A model generated the notes under the pieces. That model saw only the letters and a program-made list of their open reading frames with translations. It did no database searches and was not told where the DNA came from. This document shows, piece after piece, positions 1 to 6,031 of a stretch of DNA of 6,031 nucleotides (its first letter is position 1; every line of letters starts with the position of its first letter). Origin of the DNA: Ignavibacteriota bacterium (lineage in GTDB: Bacteria; Bacteroidota; Kapaibacteriia; Palsa-1295); contig PLXB01000429.1 of assembly GCA_003151215.1 (NCBI GenBank), positions 1 to 6,031 of the forward strand, in the 5' to 3' direction. A program made the position numbers and the translations under genes.

Positions 1-729
1 GTTGCCATCAACCGCATTTTTACCGGGCAACTTCCCTCTTTCCATATTCGCGGATACCCGATGCCGTCATTGACTGCACTGCCGCTCTTCGCGCTTGTCG
101 GACTTGTCTCCGGGTATGCAGGTATCGGGTTCAATAAATTGCTGATTGCATCGGTTCGCAAATCAAGAAAACTCGTTATAGCAACATGGAAGAAAACCGC
201 GACTATGGGGGTTTTGGCAGGAATGATTGCCTGGTGGCTTCCCGAGGCAACAGGCGGCGGGCATCATGCAGCCGAAAGTATCTTACAAGGGCGGTTTGCT
301 TCGCCGAATTTTATTGTCTTCCTTCTCATTTTCTTCGTTGTCAAATTTGGTTTCACTATATTAAGTTATGCTTCCGGAGCACCTGGTGGAATATTTGCGC
401 CACTTCTGGTGCTCGGAGCAATTATCGGTTTATTGTTCGGCCAAGTCAGCGCGTTTGCATTTCCCGAACTCGGGACAACTCCCGCCGCTTTTGCCGTTGT
501 CGGAATGGCATCAATGTTTACCTCCATTGTCCGAGCGCCTCTGACAGGGATCGTGCTGATCCTGGAAATGACGGGTAATCAGGACCAACTTTTCGCGCTG
601 ATCCTGGCATGCCTTATATCCTATCTTGTTGCCGAGCATTCCGGCAATAAGCCTATTTATGAATCGCTGCTCGAAGAAGATCTGAACAAGTCGGAACAAG
701 AACTGACTCATATTGAAATGCAACATTAG
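1..729 (+). CDS. ClC-family chloride channel or H+/Cl- antiporter, C-terminal part (5' end outside window)
   Basis: Integral inner-membrane protein that moves chloride, either passively or in exchange for protons. The frame is open from base 1, so the ATG at 61 is internal; 242 residues are visible before the TAG at 727-729. The first residues (INRIFTG) resemble the segment around YRIF in E. coli ClcA. The hallmark GIFAP chloride-binding motif is at 388-402, preceded by SGAPG. It is followed by the conserved RAPLTGIVLILEMT stretch and by KPIY, whose Tyr (658-660) corresponds to the anion-coordinating Tyr445 of ClcA. Hydrophobic segments match the last helices of the fold. The protein ends about 20 residues after KPIY, so it has no C-terminal CBS pair and is of the short ClcA type. 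The gating and proton glutamates lie upstream of the window, so channel and antiporter cannot be told apart. Family assignment is strong; substrate mode is unknown. Confidence 0.95.
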   Translation, partial: VAINRIFTGQLPSFHIRGYPMPSLTALPLFALVGLVSGYAGIGFNKLLIASVRKSRKLVIATWKKTATMGVLAGMIAWWLPEATGGGHHAAESILQGRFASPNFIVFLLIFFVVKFGFTILSYASGAPGGIFAPLLVLGAIIGLLFGQVSAFAFPELGTTPAAFAVVGMASMFTSIVRAPLTGIVLILEMTGNQDQLFALILACLISYLVAEHSGNKPIYESLLEEDLNKSEQELTHIEMQH

Positions 730-788
730 CACCCCGCCTATTCAATCCGCGAATCCGACGAGCAATAATTCCGAGGTTTTTTCATCCT

Positions 789-829
789 ATACATGGGATA
801 CCATATATTTTATATGGTATCCCATGTAT
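789..829. repeat. Perfect 19-bp inverted repeat, 3-nt loop, between the ClC and ompA-like genes
   Basis: The left arm (789-807, starting atacatggga) is the exact reverse complement of the right arm (811-829), around the loop ttt at 808-810. Pairing stops at both outer edges (T788 against T830). It lies 59 bp after the ClC stop and about 130 bp before the ompA-like start, so it could end or protect the ClC transcript. No T-run follows it on either strand (tgaaaatgg on the right, aggatgaaaa reading left on the minus strand), so it is not a textbook intrinsic terminator. Alternatives are an mRNA-stabilising 3' hairpin, a dispersed palindromic repeat or a protein-binding site. The symmetry is certain; the role is not. 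Confidence 0.9.
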
Positions 830-957
830 TGAAAATGGCTTTGGAATAGGCTTCTGTAGGCTACCATTATTTATGAATTATTTTTCATCAATTAAATCGA
901 CACATCCCAATATTATATTCGTACATCTTTTCGTCTTTAACAATCAGATATACTATC

Positions 958-2874
958 ATGAATAAACTTTTTTACAACCTTGTGTATTTTGCAAAAACTT
1001 CACTTTTCATTGTTGCGACTATTATGACTGCAGTCCCGGTTTTTGCCCAGATAGCTGCAGTGCCTTCTCCGCAAAAAGACGAACTATCCTATCCGCACCG
1101 GTTAACGTTAGGATTCGGAGGAGGCGCTAATGCTAATTTGGCAAGCGGAAATTATACAATCGATAATAACATCTATTCTTCCGGTTCAGGAATTGGACCG
1201 GCGTTCTTTGCACTTCTTGAGATACCGATAGCTGATCGATGGATGATAGCGCCTCGAATAACGTATAATGATTTTAGTGCTGCGTTTACGGACGGGACCC
1301 CAACGATCCCTAATTTTGCTTATAGTGCAAGATCACTGGGTGCTGATATTCTTGGTAAATTCTCTTTTAGCCAGCTTCACCTGCTTTTTGGACCGTCCAT
1401 TTCAACCCTTCTTAAGAAAACTTTCGCACACGGAGCTGCTGCAGATGCAAGTTCTTCAGGGAATAGTCTTCCGGGAGCGGGCAACCTCTATGCGAACGTA
1501 GGAGCCGGAGCAGGCTATGACATCCCTGTAAACTCGACACATTCGATGTGGCTTACTCCCGAGCTTTTTTATAGCACTCCACTTACGAATCTTGGACCAA
1601 ACAATGGAAGTTTGAAGGCGTCAACAATCAGGTTCGGTATTTCCTTAAAATTTGATGTTTCACGCAAAGACAACCCTCATGCAAAATCTGAACCGCCGGT
1701 TGCAGTTTCTCTCAATGCAGAAGGCATCCTTCCGAATGGAGATGTCACCAAAGATCCGATTATTCCTGAAGAATCATCAAGGACACGTTCTTCAATGCCT
1801 CTGTTGCCTTACATTTTTTTCGAAAACAATAGTGATATAATTCCTGGACGGTATTCCCGAAACGGAGCGGTCGGATTCACAGAGGATCAACTTACCGGAA
1901 AAGATGCATTGGCTGCCAATCATGCTTTGCTTGATATTATCGGATCTCGCTTAAAAAAATATCCGGGAACAAGGATCACCCTCACCGGAACAAACTCGAA
2001 CTCCCGGAAAGAACGTAAAAATATCACGCTCTCGCGTAATCGGGCGATGAGCGTTCGAGAGTATCTTGTTGGTACATGGAACATCGACGGTGACCGCATC
2101 ACTATCGATCAACGCAATCTTCCTGAACTTCCGACGAATCCTGTGACAAAAGCCGGTATGGAAGAAAACAGACGCGTGGAAATATCATCGGATGATCCCC
2201 GCATTACCGATCCGATAAAAATCGAACATCATTCATCCGAATCAGCGGGCGAAACACGTGTTCGCTTTGAAACTGCATTAACGAATATGGGAAGTACGGA
2301 TTTCAAAAGCTGGAAGCTCACACTTGACGATAATGGGAAGCAAATAACCGGCGAAGGCGGGGCGGGAGCTCCATCGAAAGTCATGACTGTCGTTATACCG
2401 GACCCCGCTCCCTATGCAGGAAAGACGATTCACGGCTTATTGGAGATAACCGATGGTAGCGGCAATAAATATACTGCCGACTGCATGACACGTATCGTTG
2501 AAAAAACAGTAGAAAAAGCGAATCTTGAAAAATATGCGATGCTAAGTTTCGATTTCGACAGCTACAAGATTACTGACCGGGCCGAGAAGATGATCGATCT
2601 TATCGGCGAAAGCATAACCAACAATGCAAATGGTGTGAAAGTAATAGGTTATTGTGACAGCACCGGTACGATCGATTATAATCAGGCGCTTAGCGAATCG
2701 CGTGCGCAGGAGGCCGTGAAAGCATTACGTTCGGTTTCCCGCATTCCCGCGAACGTCGTCGTAACAGGAGAAGGCATTAAAGATCCGAAATTCCCAAACG
2801 ATATTGCCGAAGGACGAATGCTTAACAGGCGCGTCGAAGTCGATATTCAAAAAACCAGCAGGCCAATTAACTGA
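958..2874 (+). CDS. OmpA-family outer-membrane protein with barrel and two OmpA-like domains
   Basis: Predicted envelope protein linking the outer membrane to peptidoglycan; 638 residues. Residues 1-30 form a signal peptide ending PVFA, with likely cleavage before Gln31; this supports the ATG at 958 over the internal Met23. No Shine-Dalgarno sequence is seen. Residues ~49-234 look like a small beta-barrel with alternating hydrophobic strands, ending SLKFDV. A charged, proline-containing linker follows (~235-280). Residues ~282-410 form a first OmpA-like domain (PYIFFENNSDIIP to NRRVEI). Residues ~420-515 are a beta-rich, Ig-like insert. Residues ~524-635 form a second OmpA-like domain (LSFDFDSYKI to NRRVEVDI). 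The second domain keeps the diaminopimelate-binding pair, Asp567 (GYCDSTG) and Arg582 (LSESRA). In the first, the Asp position is Ser347 although Arg362 is kept, so it probably does not bind peptidoglycan normally. The gene stands alone, with spacers of over 200 bp on both sides. Family is firm; exact role is inferred. Confidence 0.93.
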   Translation: MNKLFYNLVYFAKTSLFIVATIMTAVPVFAQIAAVPSPQKDELSYPHRLTLGFGGGANANLASGNYTIDNNIYSSGSGIGPAFFALLEIPIADRWMIAPRITYNDFSAAFTDGTPTIPNFAYSARSLGADILGKFSFSQLHLLFGPSISTLLKKTFAHGAAADASSSGNSLPGAGNLYANVGAGAGYDIPVNSTHSMWLTPELFYSTPLTNLGPNNGSLKASTIRFGISLKFDVSRKDNPHAKSEPPVAVSLNAEGILPNGDVTKDPIIPEESSRTRSSMPLLPYIFFENNSDIIPGRYSRNGAVGFTEDQLTGKDALAANHALLDIIGSRLKKYPGTRITLTGTNSNSRKERKNITLSRNRAMSVREYLVGTWNIDGDRITIDQRNLPELPTNPVTKAGMEENRRVEISSDDPRITDPIKIEHHSSESAGETRVRFETALTNMGSTDFKSWKLTLDDNGKQITGEGGAGAPSKVMTVVIPDPAPYAGKTIHGLLEITDGSGNKYTADCMTRIVEKTVEKANLEKYAMLSFDFDSYKITDRAEKMIDLIGESITNNANGVKVIGYCDSTGTIDYNQALSESRAQEAVKALRSVSRIPANVVVTGEGIKDPKFPNDIAEGRMLNRRVEVDIQKTSRPIN

Positions 2875-2915
2875 TCTCCTTTAGTAAATGTATCTATTAT
2901 TATTATAGGACGTGT

Positions 2916-2999
2916 ATGTTTCAAAGTCCATCTACGTAAGAAGTGGAGCTTCAAGGGGAATGATGCTCGCTTTTTAGCGAGTGGGTGGACTTGGAACAT
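2916..2999 (+). ncRNA. Candidate structured RNA element: long stem closing two hairpins
   Basis: Bases 2916-2934 pair with 2982-2999, giving about 18 pairs with a single bulged A (2925). Inside are a 4-bp hairpin (2940-2943 with 2949-2952) and a 6-bp hairpin (ctcgct 2966-2971, loop tttt, agcgag 2976-2981), forming a three-way junction. Three pairs are T/G in the DNA (2921-2994, 2931-2985, 2933-2983). These are allowed U-G wobbles in a + strand transcript but A-C mismatches in a minus-strand one, so the fold favours the + strand. It starts 42 bp after the ompA-like stop and may be its 3' UTR structure or part of a separate RNA. Further hairpins follow: 3017-3041 (8 bp, one bulge), 3043-3056 (5 bp, loop cttc) and 3123-3140 (6 bp). 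It matches no RNA family I know. No T-run directly follows, so a simple terminator is not the best reading. Confidence 0.4.
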
Positions 3000-3079
3000 C
3001 TTTTCCGGACATACAAAAAGGAAGGCAGAGCACTTCCCTTTAGAGAACTTCTTCTCACCGTAGAAAAGGCGGATAAAAT

Positions 3080-3114
3080 ACCATAGAAGGATGCGGGCTA
3101 ACCATCTGAAGGAT
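3080..3114 (+). repeat. Short imperfect direct repeat (accat-N-gaaggat, two copies)
   Basis: Copy one is accatagaaggat (3080-3092) and copy two is accatctgaaggat (3101-3114). They share accat and gaaggat with one or two different bases between, and are spaced 21 bp start to start, which is two helical turns. This could be a pair of binding half-sites upstream of the 3258 gene, part of a folded RNA, or chance. No partner regulator is visible. Confidence 0.45.
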
Positions 3115-3140
3115 TTAAGAAGAGCGGGATTAAACCTGCT

Positions 3141-3163
3141 TATATTTGTAGGTGTTAGATTTG
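3141..3163 (+). promoter_or_regulatory. Two TAnnTTTG -7 boxes: candidate Bacteroidota promoter for the propeller pair
   Basis: Bases 3141-3148 (tatatttg) and 3156-3163 (tagatttg) both match exactly the TAnnTTTG -7 element described for the Bacteroidota primary sigma factor. A near -33 box (ttta, 3114-3117) lies 23 bp before the first; none is obvious for the second. Either would start a transcript with a leader of roughly 85-110 nt before the ATG at 3258, which could carry both propeller genes. An 8-base degenerate match in AT-rich DNA can arise by chance, and the organism may not use this consensus. Confidence 0.35.
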
Positions 3164-3257
3164 TCGCTTATGGCTTCAGTTAATGATTTTCCCCTGAAAA
3201 TTTTCTCTATCTGCCGTTTTTCTTTTTTTTCATTTCACATAACTAACTGCCAATCAT

Positions 3258-4646
3258 ATGAAACTACTCGGTACATCTTTTCTTTTGCTTGCCGGATTTT
3301 TTATTTTCGGCACGAACGCATCAGCGCAATGGAAGCAAAGCACGGGGTATAACTCCGATCAAATGCTGGGCTTTTTCGGCTATCCGCCATATCTTCTTGT
3401 TAGCGTGCAGTCATCGACCTTTGGCAGTCTTCCGGCATCCATAGATTCGCTCTTAGCTTCTTCGGACAATGGACAGACCTGGGTCGCCTTCGGGCCAAAT
3501 GGAGGGACACCTCTTGCAGCTGTAATAAATGGGAGTATTCCGACTCTCATAGGCTCTGCGAGTTTTCCGTCCGGCGGCGGAAGTATGACCGGAATGTTGG
3601 CGTACTCAAATGACTTTGCGAATCAATTCAAAACATGGCATACAGATACATTGGGATTCCCGACAGCTCAACCGAGCAATGACCCTTTAGCTGCTTCGCT
3701 GGTTACGATGGGAACTACGATATATGCCGCTGATGGAGCTTATGGAGTCTACCAGCAAACATCGCCCGGATCAAAGTGGACACCTGATACTGTCGGAATG
3801 ACAGTTGGAGGTACTCCGTATTCAGTCAGTTCCCTGATCGTATCCGGAAATGACATTTTTGCCGGTACCATCGGTGGGGGTATTATGGTCTCAACCAACC
3901 TGGGAGCATCGTGGACGCCCGTAAATAATGGATTAACATCTGCTCAACCGGGAGTATGGCTGGGTCCGGTAGTGAGCGCATTCGCTCTTTCAGGAACATC
4001 GTTATTTGCAATGATCCCAAACAATAATTTCGGCTTCGACAGCCTCTACAACATTTATCGTACGACGAATAATGGACAGAGTTGGACTCAAATGAATTCC
4101 ACACCTATAAAAGGCGGTGTTGGAGTAGTAACGATATTTGCAGCATCAAGCCAAAATTTATTTGTTGCAAGTGACAGCATCATTTATGTTTCCAACGATA
4201 ATGGGATGACCTGGTTCCAAGCGAATCAAGGACTTCCGGACTTTAGCACTACATACAGTAATATCACTTCGATGTATGTCTCGGGCGGAAATCTCGTTAT
4301 CGGGATTCTGACTCTTAACCAGATATGGTATCGTAAACTTTCGGATTTTAGCAGCGCATCTGTTGGCGCATCAGATTGTACAGGTTCACTCACCCTTTCG
4401 GAAAGTTATCCGAATCCCGTTAACTCCACCTCAAAAATTAATTACTCTTTTGCCAAAGATGGCATAGCATCATTGACACTTTTTGATATTACGGGAAAAC
4501 AGGTTGACTTGCTTGTAAATAGTTATCAGATCGCCGGCGATCATACGGCTTCATTCGATGGCTCTTCTCTTCCTTCCGGAATGTATTTCTACAGGCTAAC
4601 AACAGCAGAAGGATCGATCGGACATTGGCTGCAGCTCATTAAATAG
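3258..4646 (+). CDS. Secreted Asp-box beta-propeller protein with T9SS type A sorting domain
   Basis: 462-residue exported protein of unknown specific function. Residues 1-23 are a signal peptide ending ASA, with cleavage before Gln24, typical of Sec-exported T9SS cargo. The body (~24-365) is a predicted beta-propeller with Asp-box (BNR-type) repeats: SSDNGQTW (68-75), STNLGASW (212-219), TTNNGQSW (269-276), SNDNGMTW (312-319), plus weaker copies near 117-127 and 167-174. Such boxes occur in sialidases, sortilin-like and YCF48-like propellers and are structural, so they do not show an enzyme activity. Residues ~378-462 form the T9SS type A domain, starting LSESYPNPVN and ending GMYFYRLTTAEG...LQLIK; it directs passage through the outer-membrane translocon and is usually removed. 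The start is set by the signal peptide; no Shine-Dalgarno is seen. The next gene, 34 bp on, is a paralog and probably in the same transcript. T9SS machinery is not in the window. Class is firm; ligand is unknown. Confidence 0.93.
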   Translation: MKLLGTSFLLLAGFFIFGTNASAQWKQSTGYNSDQMLGFFGYPPYLLVSVQSSTFGSLPASIDSLLASSDNGQTWVAFGPNGGTPLAAVINGSIPTLIGSASFPSGGGSMTGMLAYSNDFANQFKTWHTDTLGFPTAQPSNDPLAASLVTMGTTIYAADGAYGVYQQTSPGSKWTPDTVGMTVGGTPYSVSSLIVSGNDIFAGTIGGGIMVSTNLGASWTPVNNGLTSAQPGVWLGPVVSAFALSGTSLFAMIPNNNFGFDSLYNIYRTTNNGQSWTQMNSTPIKGGVGVVTIFAASSQNLFVASDSIIYVSNDNGMTWFQANQGLPDFSTTYSNITSMYVSGGNLVIGILTLNQIWYRKLSDFSSASVGASDCTGSLTLSESYPNPVNSTSKINYSFAKDGIASLTLFDITGKQVDLLVNSYQIAGDHTASFDGSSLPSGMYFYRLTTAEGSIGHWLQLIK

Positions 4647-4680
4647 TAGATAATTTTTCTTCATTTTCTATTATAAAATT

Positions 4681-6031
4681 ATGAAAAGATATTCTACTAT
4701 TTTTTTTCTGTTCGCTGTTTTTTTTCTCTACGGAATAAATGCAACCGCCCAATGGAAGCAGGCGGCCGGATTTAGTAACACGAACGGTCTCGCTTATTAT
4801 GATGGTGTTACCGGCTTCATCGTTTGGGGAAACTCTCTCCTTGCTCATGCAAATTGCGCAGTGGACCTTATTCAGTACCCCAATGGTACACCCGATTCGC
4901 TCTTCGTTTCTGCGGATAACGGTCAAACGTGGTCGAGCTATGCCGGTGGAGTAATGCCGCTACTCATTTCCGGAACGGGCGCGAATTCGACCTTCTATGC
5001 TAACATTTCCGGTGCGGTCTCGTATTCGACCGATGGCGCACAAACATGGGTTACGGATTCTACAGGATTGACAGTGCAAGGATTAGGAGGAGGTTATGCC
5101 AGTTCAATCGTCGCGATCGGAAGCAGCGTCTTTTTATCGGACGGAATTGCTGTTTATAAACAAACCGCTCCCGGAACTGCATGGGCAGTCGATACGACCG
5201 GATTGGGGTTAGGAAGTGCCGTGCCTTTCGGTCAGGCAGGTGGCATGATTGCATCCGGGAATAATTTGATTTTGAACACGGGGTTTTCCAGCCTCTTCGT
5301 TTCGACATCAGGCGGATCATGGTCTGCGGCTAACAACGGACTGCCCTCTTTTACAGCCAATAGCATTCATCAATGGTACCCAGTGGATGCCTTCGCCACT
5401 TCAGGATCTTCCGTCTTTGCACAGGTCCCTCATGACTCTAACCAATTCGGCGGTGCCGACTTATACTCAAGTGACTTTTACCGCACCACAAATAATGGTG
5501 CGAACTGGACCAAAATGAATTCCGCTCCGCTCAATTATTGGGGAGGCACACAGGGGTTTACGGCGTCAGGTCAAGACTTATTCACGGTAACGGACAGCGG
5601 ATTCTTTGCTTCCACCGACAACGGCGCGACGTGGACCAAACAGAATCAAGGTCTCCCTGCTTCCGGAGCCCAAAATTTTGATGCTGTTGTGGTCTTGGGC
5701 GGAAATGTTGTGATCGGCACCCAATATAATGGCGCTTATTATCGTGCGCTTTCGGATTTTGGAAGTGCATCTGTTAATGCTGATGGTACAACATCGCTTT
5801 CACTTTCGGAAAGCTATCCGAATCCCGTTAACTCATCATCGAAAATAAATTATTCTTTGGCGAGTGACGGCATTGTGACTATTACACTCTTCGATCTTAC
5901 CGGAAAGCAAGTCTCAATCCTTGCAGGCGGCTATCAAAGTGCGGGAGATCATACCGTTTCCTTCGATGGCTCCGCCCTTCCTGCCGGAATGTATTTCTAT
6001 CGGTTGACAACATCAGAAGGATCGATCGGGC
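4681..6031 (+). CDS. Second secreted Asp-box beta-propeller with T9SS type A sorting domain (3' end outside window)
   Basis: The frame is open from the ATG at 4681 to the right edge: 450 residues plus one base. The last residues (TTSEGSIG) align with the paralog seven residues before its end, so about 457 residues in total are expected. Residues 1-24 are a signal peptide ending ATA before Gln25; the mature starts match (QWKQ in both). Asp boxes are SADNGQTW (77-84), STDGAQTW (116-123, Gly changed to Ala), a shortened STSGGSW (208-214), TTNNGANW (269-276) and STDNGATW (311-318). The sorting domain runs from ~374 (LSLSESYPNPVN). Over 75 aligned sorting-domain residues I count 58 identities with the upstream paralog; the propeller is much more diverged and has an insertion near residues 45-70. 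The pair looks like a tandem duplication, likely co-transcribed. The signal-peptide codons contain two eight-T runs. Ligand or activity is unknown. Confidence 0.93.
   Translation, partial: MKRYSTIFFLFAVFFLYGINATAQWKQAAGFSNTNGLAYYDGVTGFIVWGNSLLAHANCAVDLIQYPNGTPDSLFVSADNGQTWSSYAGGVMPLLISGTGANSTFYANISGAVSYSTDGAQTWVTDSTGLTVQGLGGGYASSIVAIGSSVFLSDGIAVYKQTAPGTAWAVDTTGLGLGSAVPFGQAGGMIASGNNLILNTGFSSLFVSTSGGSWSAANNGLPSFTANSIHQWYPVDAFATSGSSVFAQVPHDSNQFGGADLYSSDFYRTTNNGANWTKMNSAPLNYWGGTQGFTASGQDLFTVTDSGFFASTDNGATWTKQNQGLPASGAQNFDAVVVLGGNVVIGTQYNGAYYRALSDFGSASVNADGTTSLSLSESYPNPVNSSSKINYSLASDGIVTITLFDLTGKQVSILAGGYQSAGDHTVSFDGSALPAGMYFYRLTTSEGSIG
4700..4725 (+). repeat. Two eight-T homopolymer runs inside the signal-peptide codons
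   Basis: T runs at 4700-4707 and 4718-4725 lie in codons 7-9 and 13-15 of the second propeller gene, encoding phenylalanines of the hydrophobic core. A one-base slip in either would shift the frame within the first 15 codons and abolish export. This may be a contingency (phase-variation) tract or simply Phe codon use in an AT-rich leader. Confidence 0.8.

Larger units (their letters stand above)
2875..3257 (+). other. 383-bp gene-free spacer with structured and repeat-like content
   Basis: No open reading frame with a plausible start fits here. The frame continuing from the ompA-like gene is stop-free from 2875 to 3060 (62 codons), meets TAG at 3061, then is open for 39 more codons to TAA at 3181. 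It has no ATG, GTG or TTG before the TAG; the first ATG in frame is at 3091. The 3064-3180 part is rich in Arg, Lys and aromatic residues (such as NHLKDLRRAG) and could be the tail of a decayed gene, but I do not recognise the family. The same stretch carries several RNA-like hairpins, listed separately. The last part (3181-3257) is T-rich leader of the next gene, including an eight-T run at 3223-3230. Confidence 0.6.

Noticed and set aside
61..729. ATG at 61 as the true start of the ClC gene
   Set aside because: The frame is open back to base 1 and upstream residues match ClC family sequence; a start at 61 would leave half a transporter.
914..921. tatattcg as a -7 promoter box for the ompA-like gene
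   Set aside because: It has one mismatch to TAnnTTTG and no -33 box at the expected distance, so it is too weak to annotate.
2966..2981. The 6-bp ctcgct/agcgag hairpin as an intrinsic terminator of the ompA-like gene
   Set aside because: The T-run is in its loop, not after the stem, and it sits inside a longer stem.
2875..3060. Readthrough of the ompA-like TGA into the stop-free frame behind it
   Set aside because: The OmpA-like domain is complete at NRRVEVDIQ, and nothing suggests recoding; the open extension is compatible with chance.
3152..3352. Small GTG-started frame overlapping the start of the first propeller gene
   Set aside because: It runs through the promoter region and out of frame into a clear signal peptide; it resembles no protein and its tail is a shadow of the real gene.
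3258..4646. Sialidase (neuraminidase) activity for the propeller proteins
   Set aside because: Asp boxes are structural and shared by many propellers; I see no RIP motif or catalytic set that would support an enzyme call.
4639..4926. Minus-strand frame of 95 codons across the start of the second propeller gene
   Set aside because: The + strand frame encodes a signal peptide and an Asp box similar to its paralog; the antisense frame has no recognisable features.

Overview
The window looks like a mid-GC genome (about 45% by eye) from the Bacteroidota/Ignavibacteriota/Kapabacteria part of the FCB group. Three things point there. Two secreted proteins end in a type IX secretion system (T9SS) type A C-terminal sorting domain. 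A large OmpA-family protein has the multi-domain layout common in that group. None of the visible starts has a clear Shine-Dalgarno sequence. The placement is inferred from families and was not tested by a search.

Layout, all genes on the + strand. (1) 1-729: the C-terminal half of a ClC-family chloride channel or H+/Cl- antiporter, cut by the left edge. (2) 730-957: non-coding spacer holding a perfect 19-bp inverted repeat with a 3-nt loop (789-829). (3) 958-2874: an exported OmpA-family protein with signal peptide, probable beta-barrel, a degenerate OmpA-like domain, a beta-rich middle domain and an intact C-terminal OmpA-like peptidoglycan-binding domain. (4) 2875-3257: 383 bp without a convincing gene but far from empty. 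It holds a long imperfect stem with two inner hairpins (2916-2999), further small hairpins, a short direct repeat, a stop-poor reading frame interrupted by one TAG, and two exact TAnnTTTG promoter boxes. It could be an uncharacterised structured RNA or a decayed gene. (5) 3258-4646 and 4681-6031: two tandem paralogous secreted Asp-box (BNR-type) beta-propeller proteins with T9SS sorting domains, 34 bp apart; the second runs off the right edge about seven residues before its expected end.

Functionally, the OmpA-like protein would tie the outer membrane to peptidoglycan. The paralog pair would cross the inner membrane by Sec and the outer membrane by T9SS, to be released or attached at the surface. 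The ClC gene looks unrelated to the rest and is separated by the palindrome. No T9SS machinery, mobile-element gene, tRNA, rRNA or CRISPR array is visible. The least explained parts are the 2875-3180 segment and the 789-829 palindrome.
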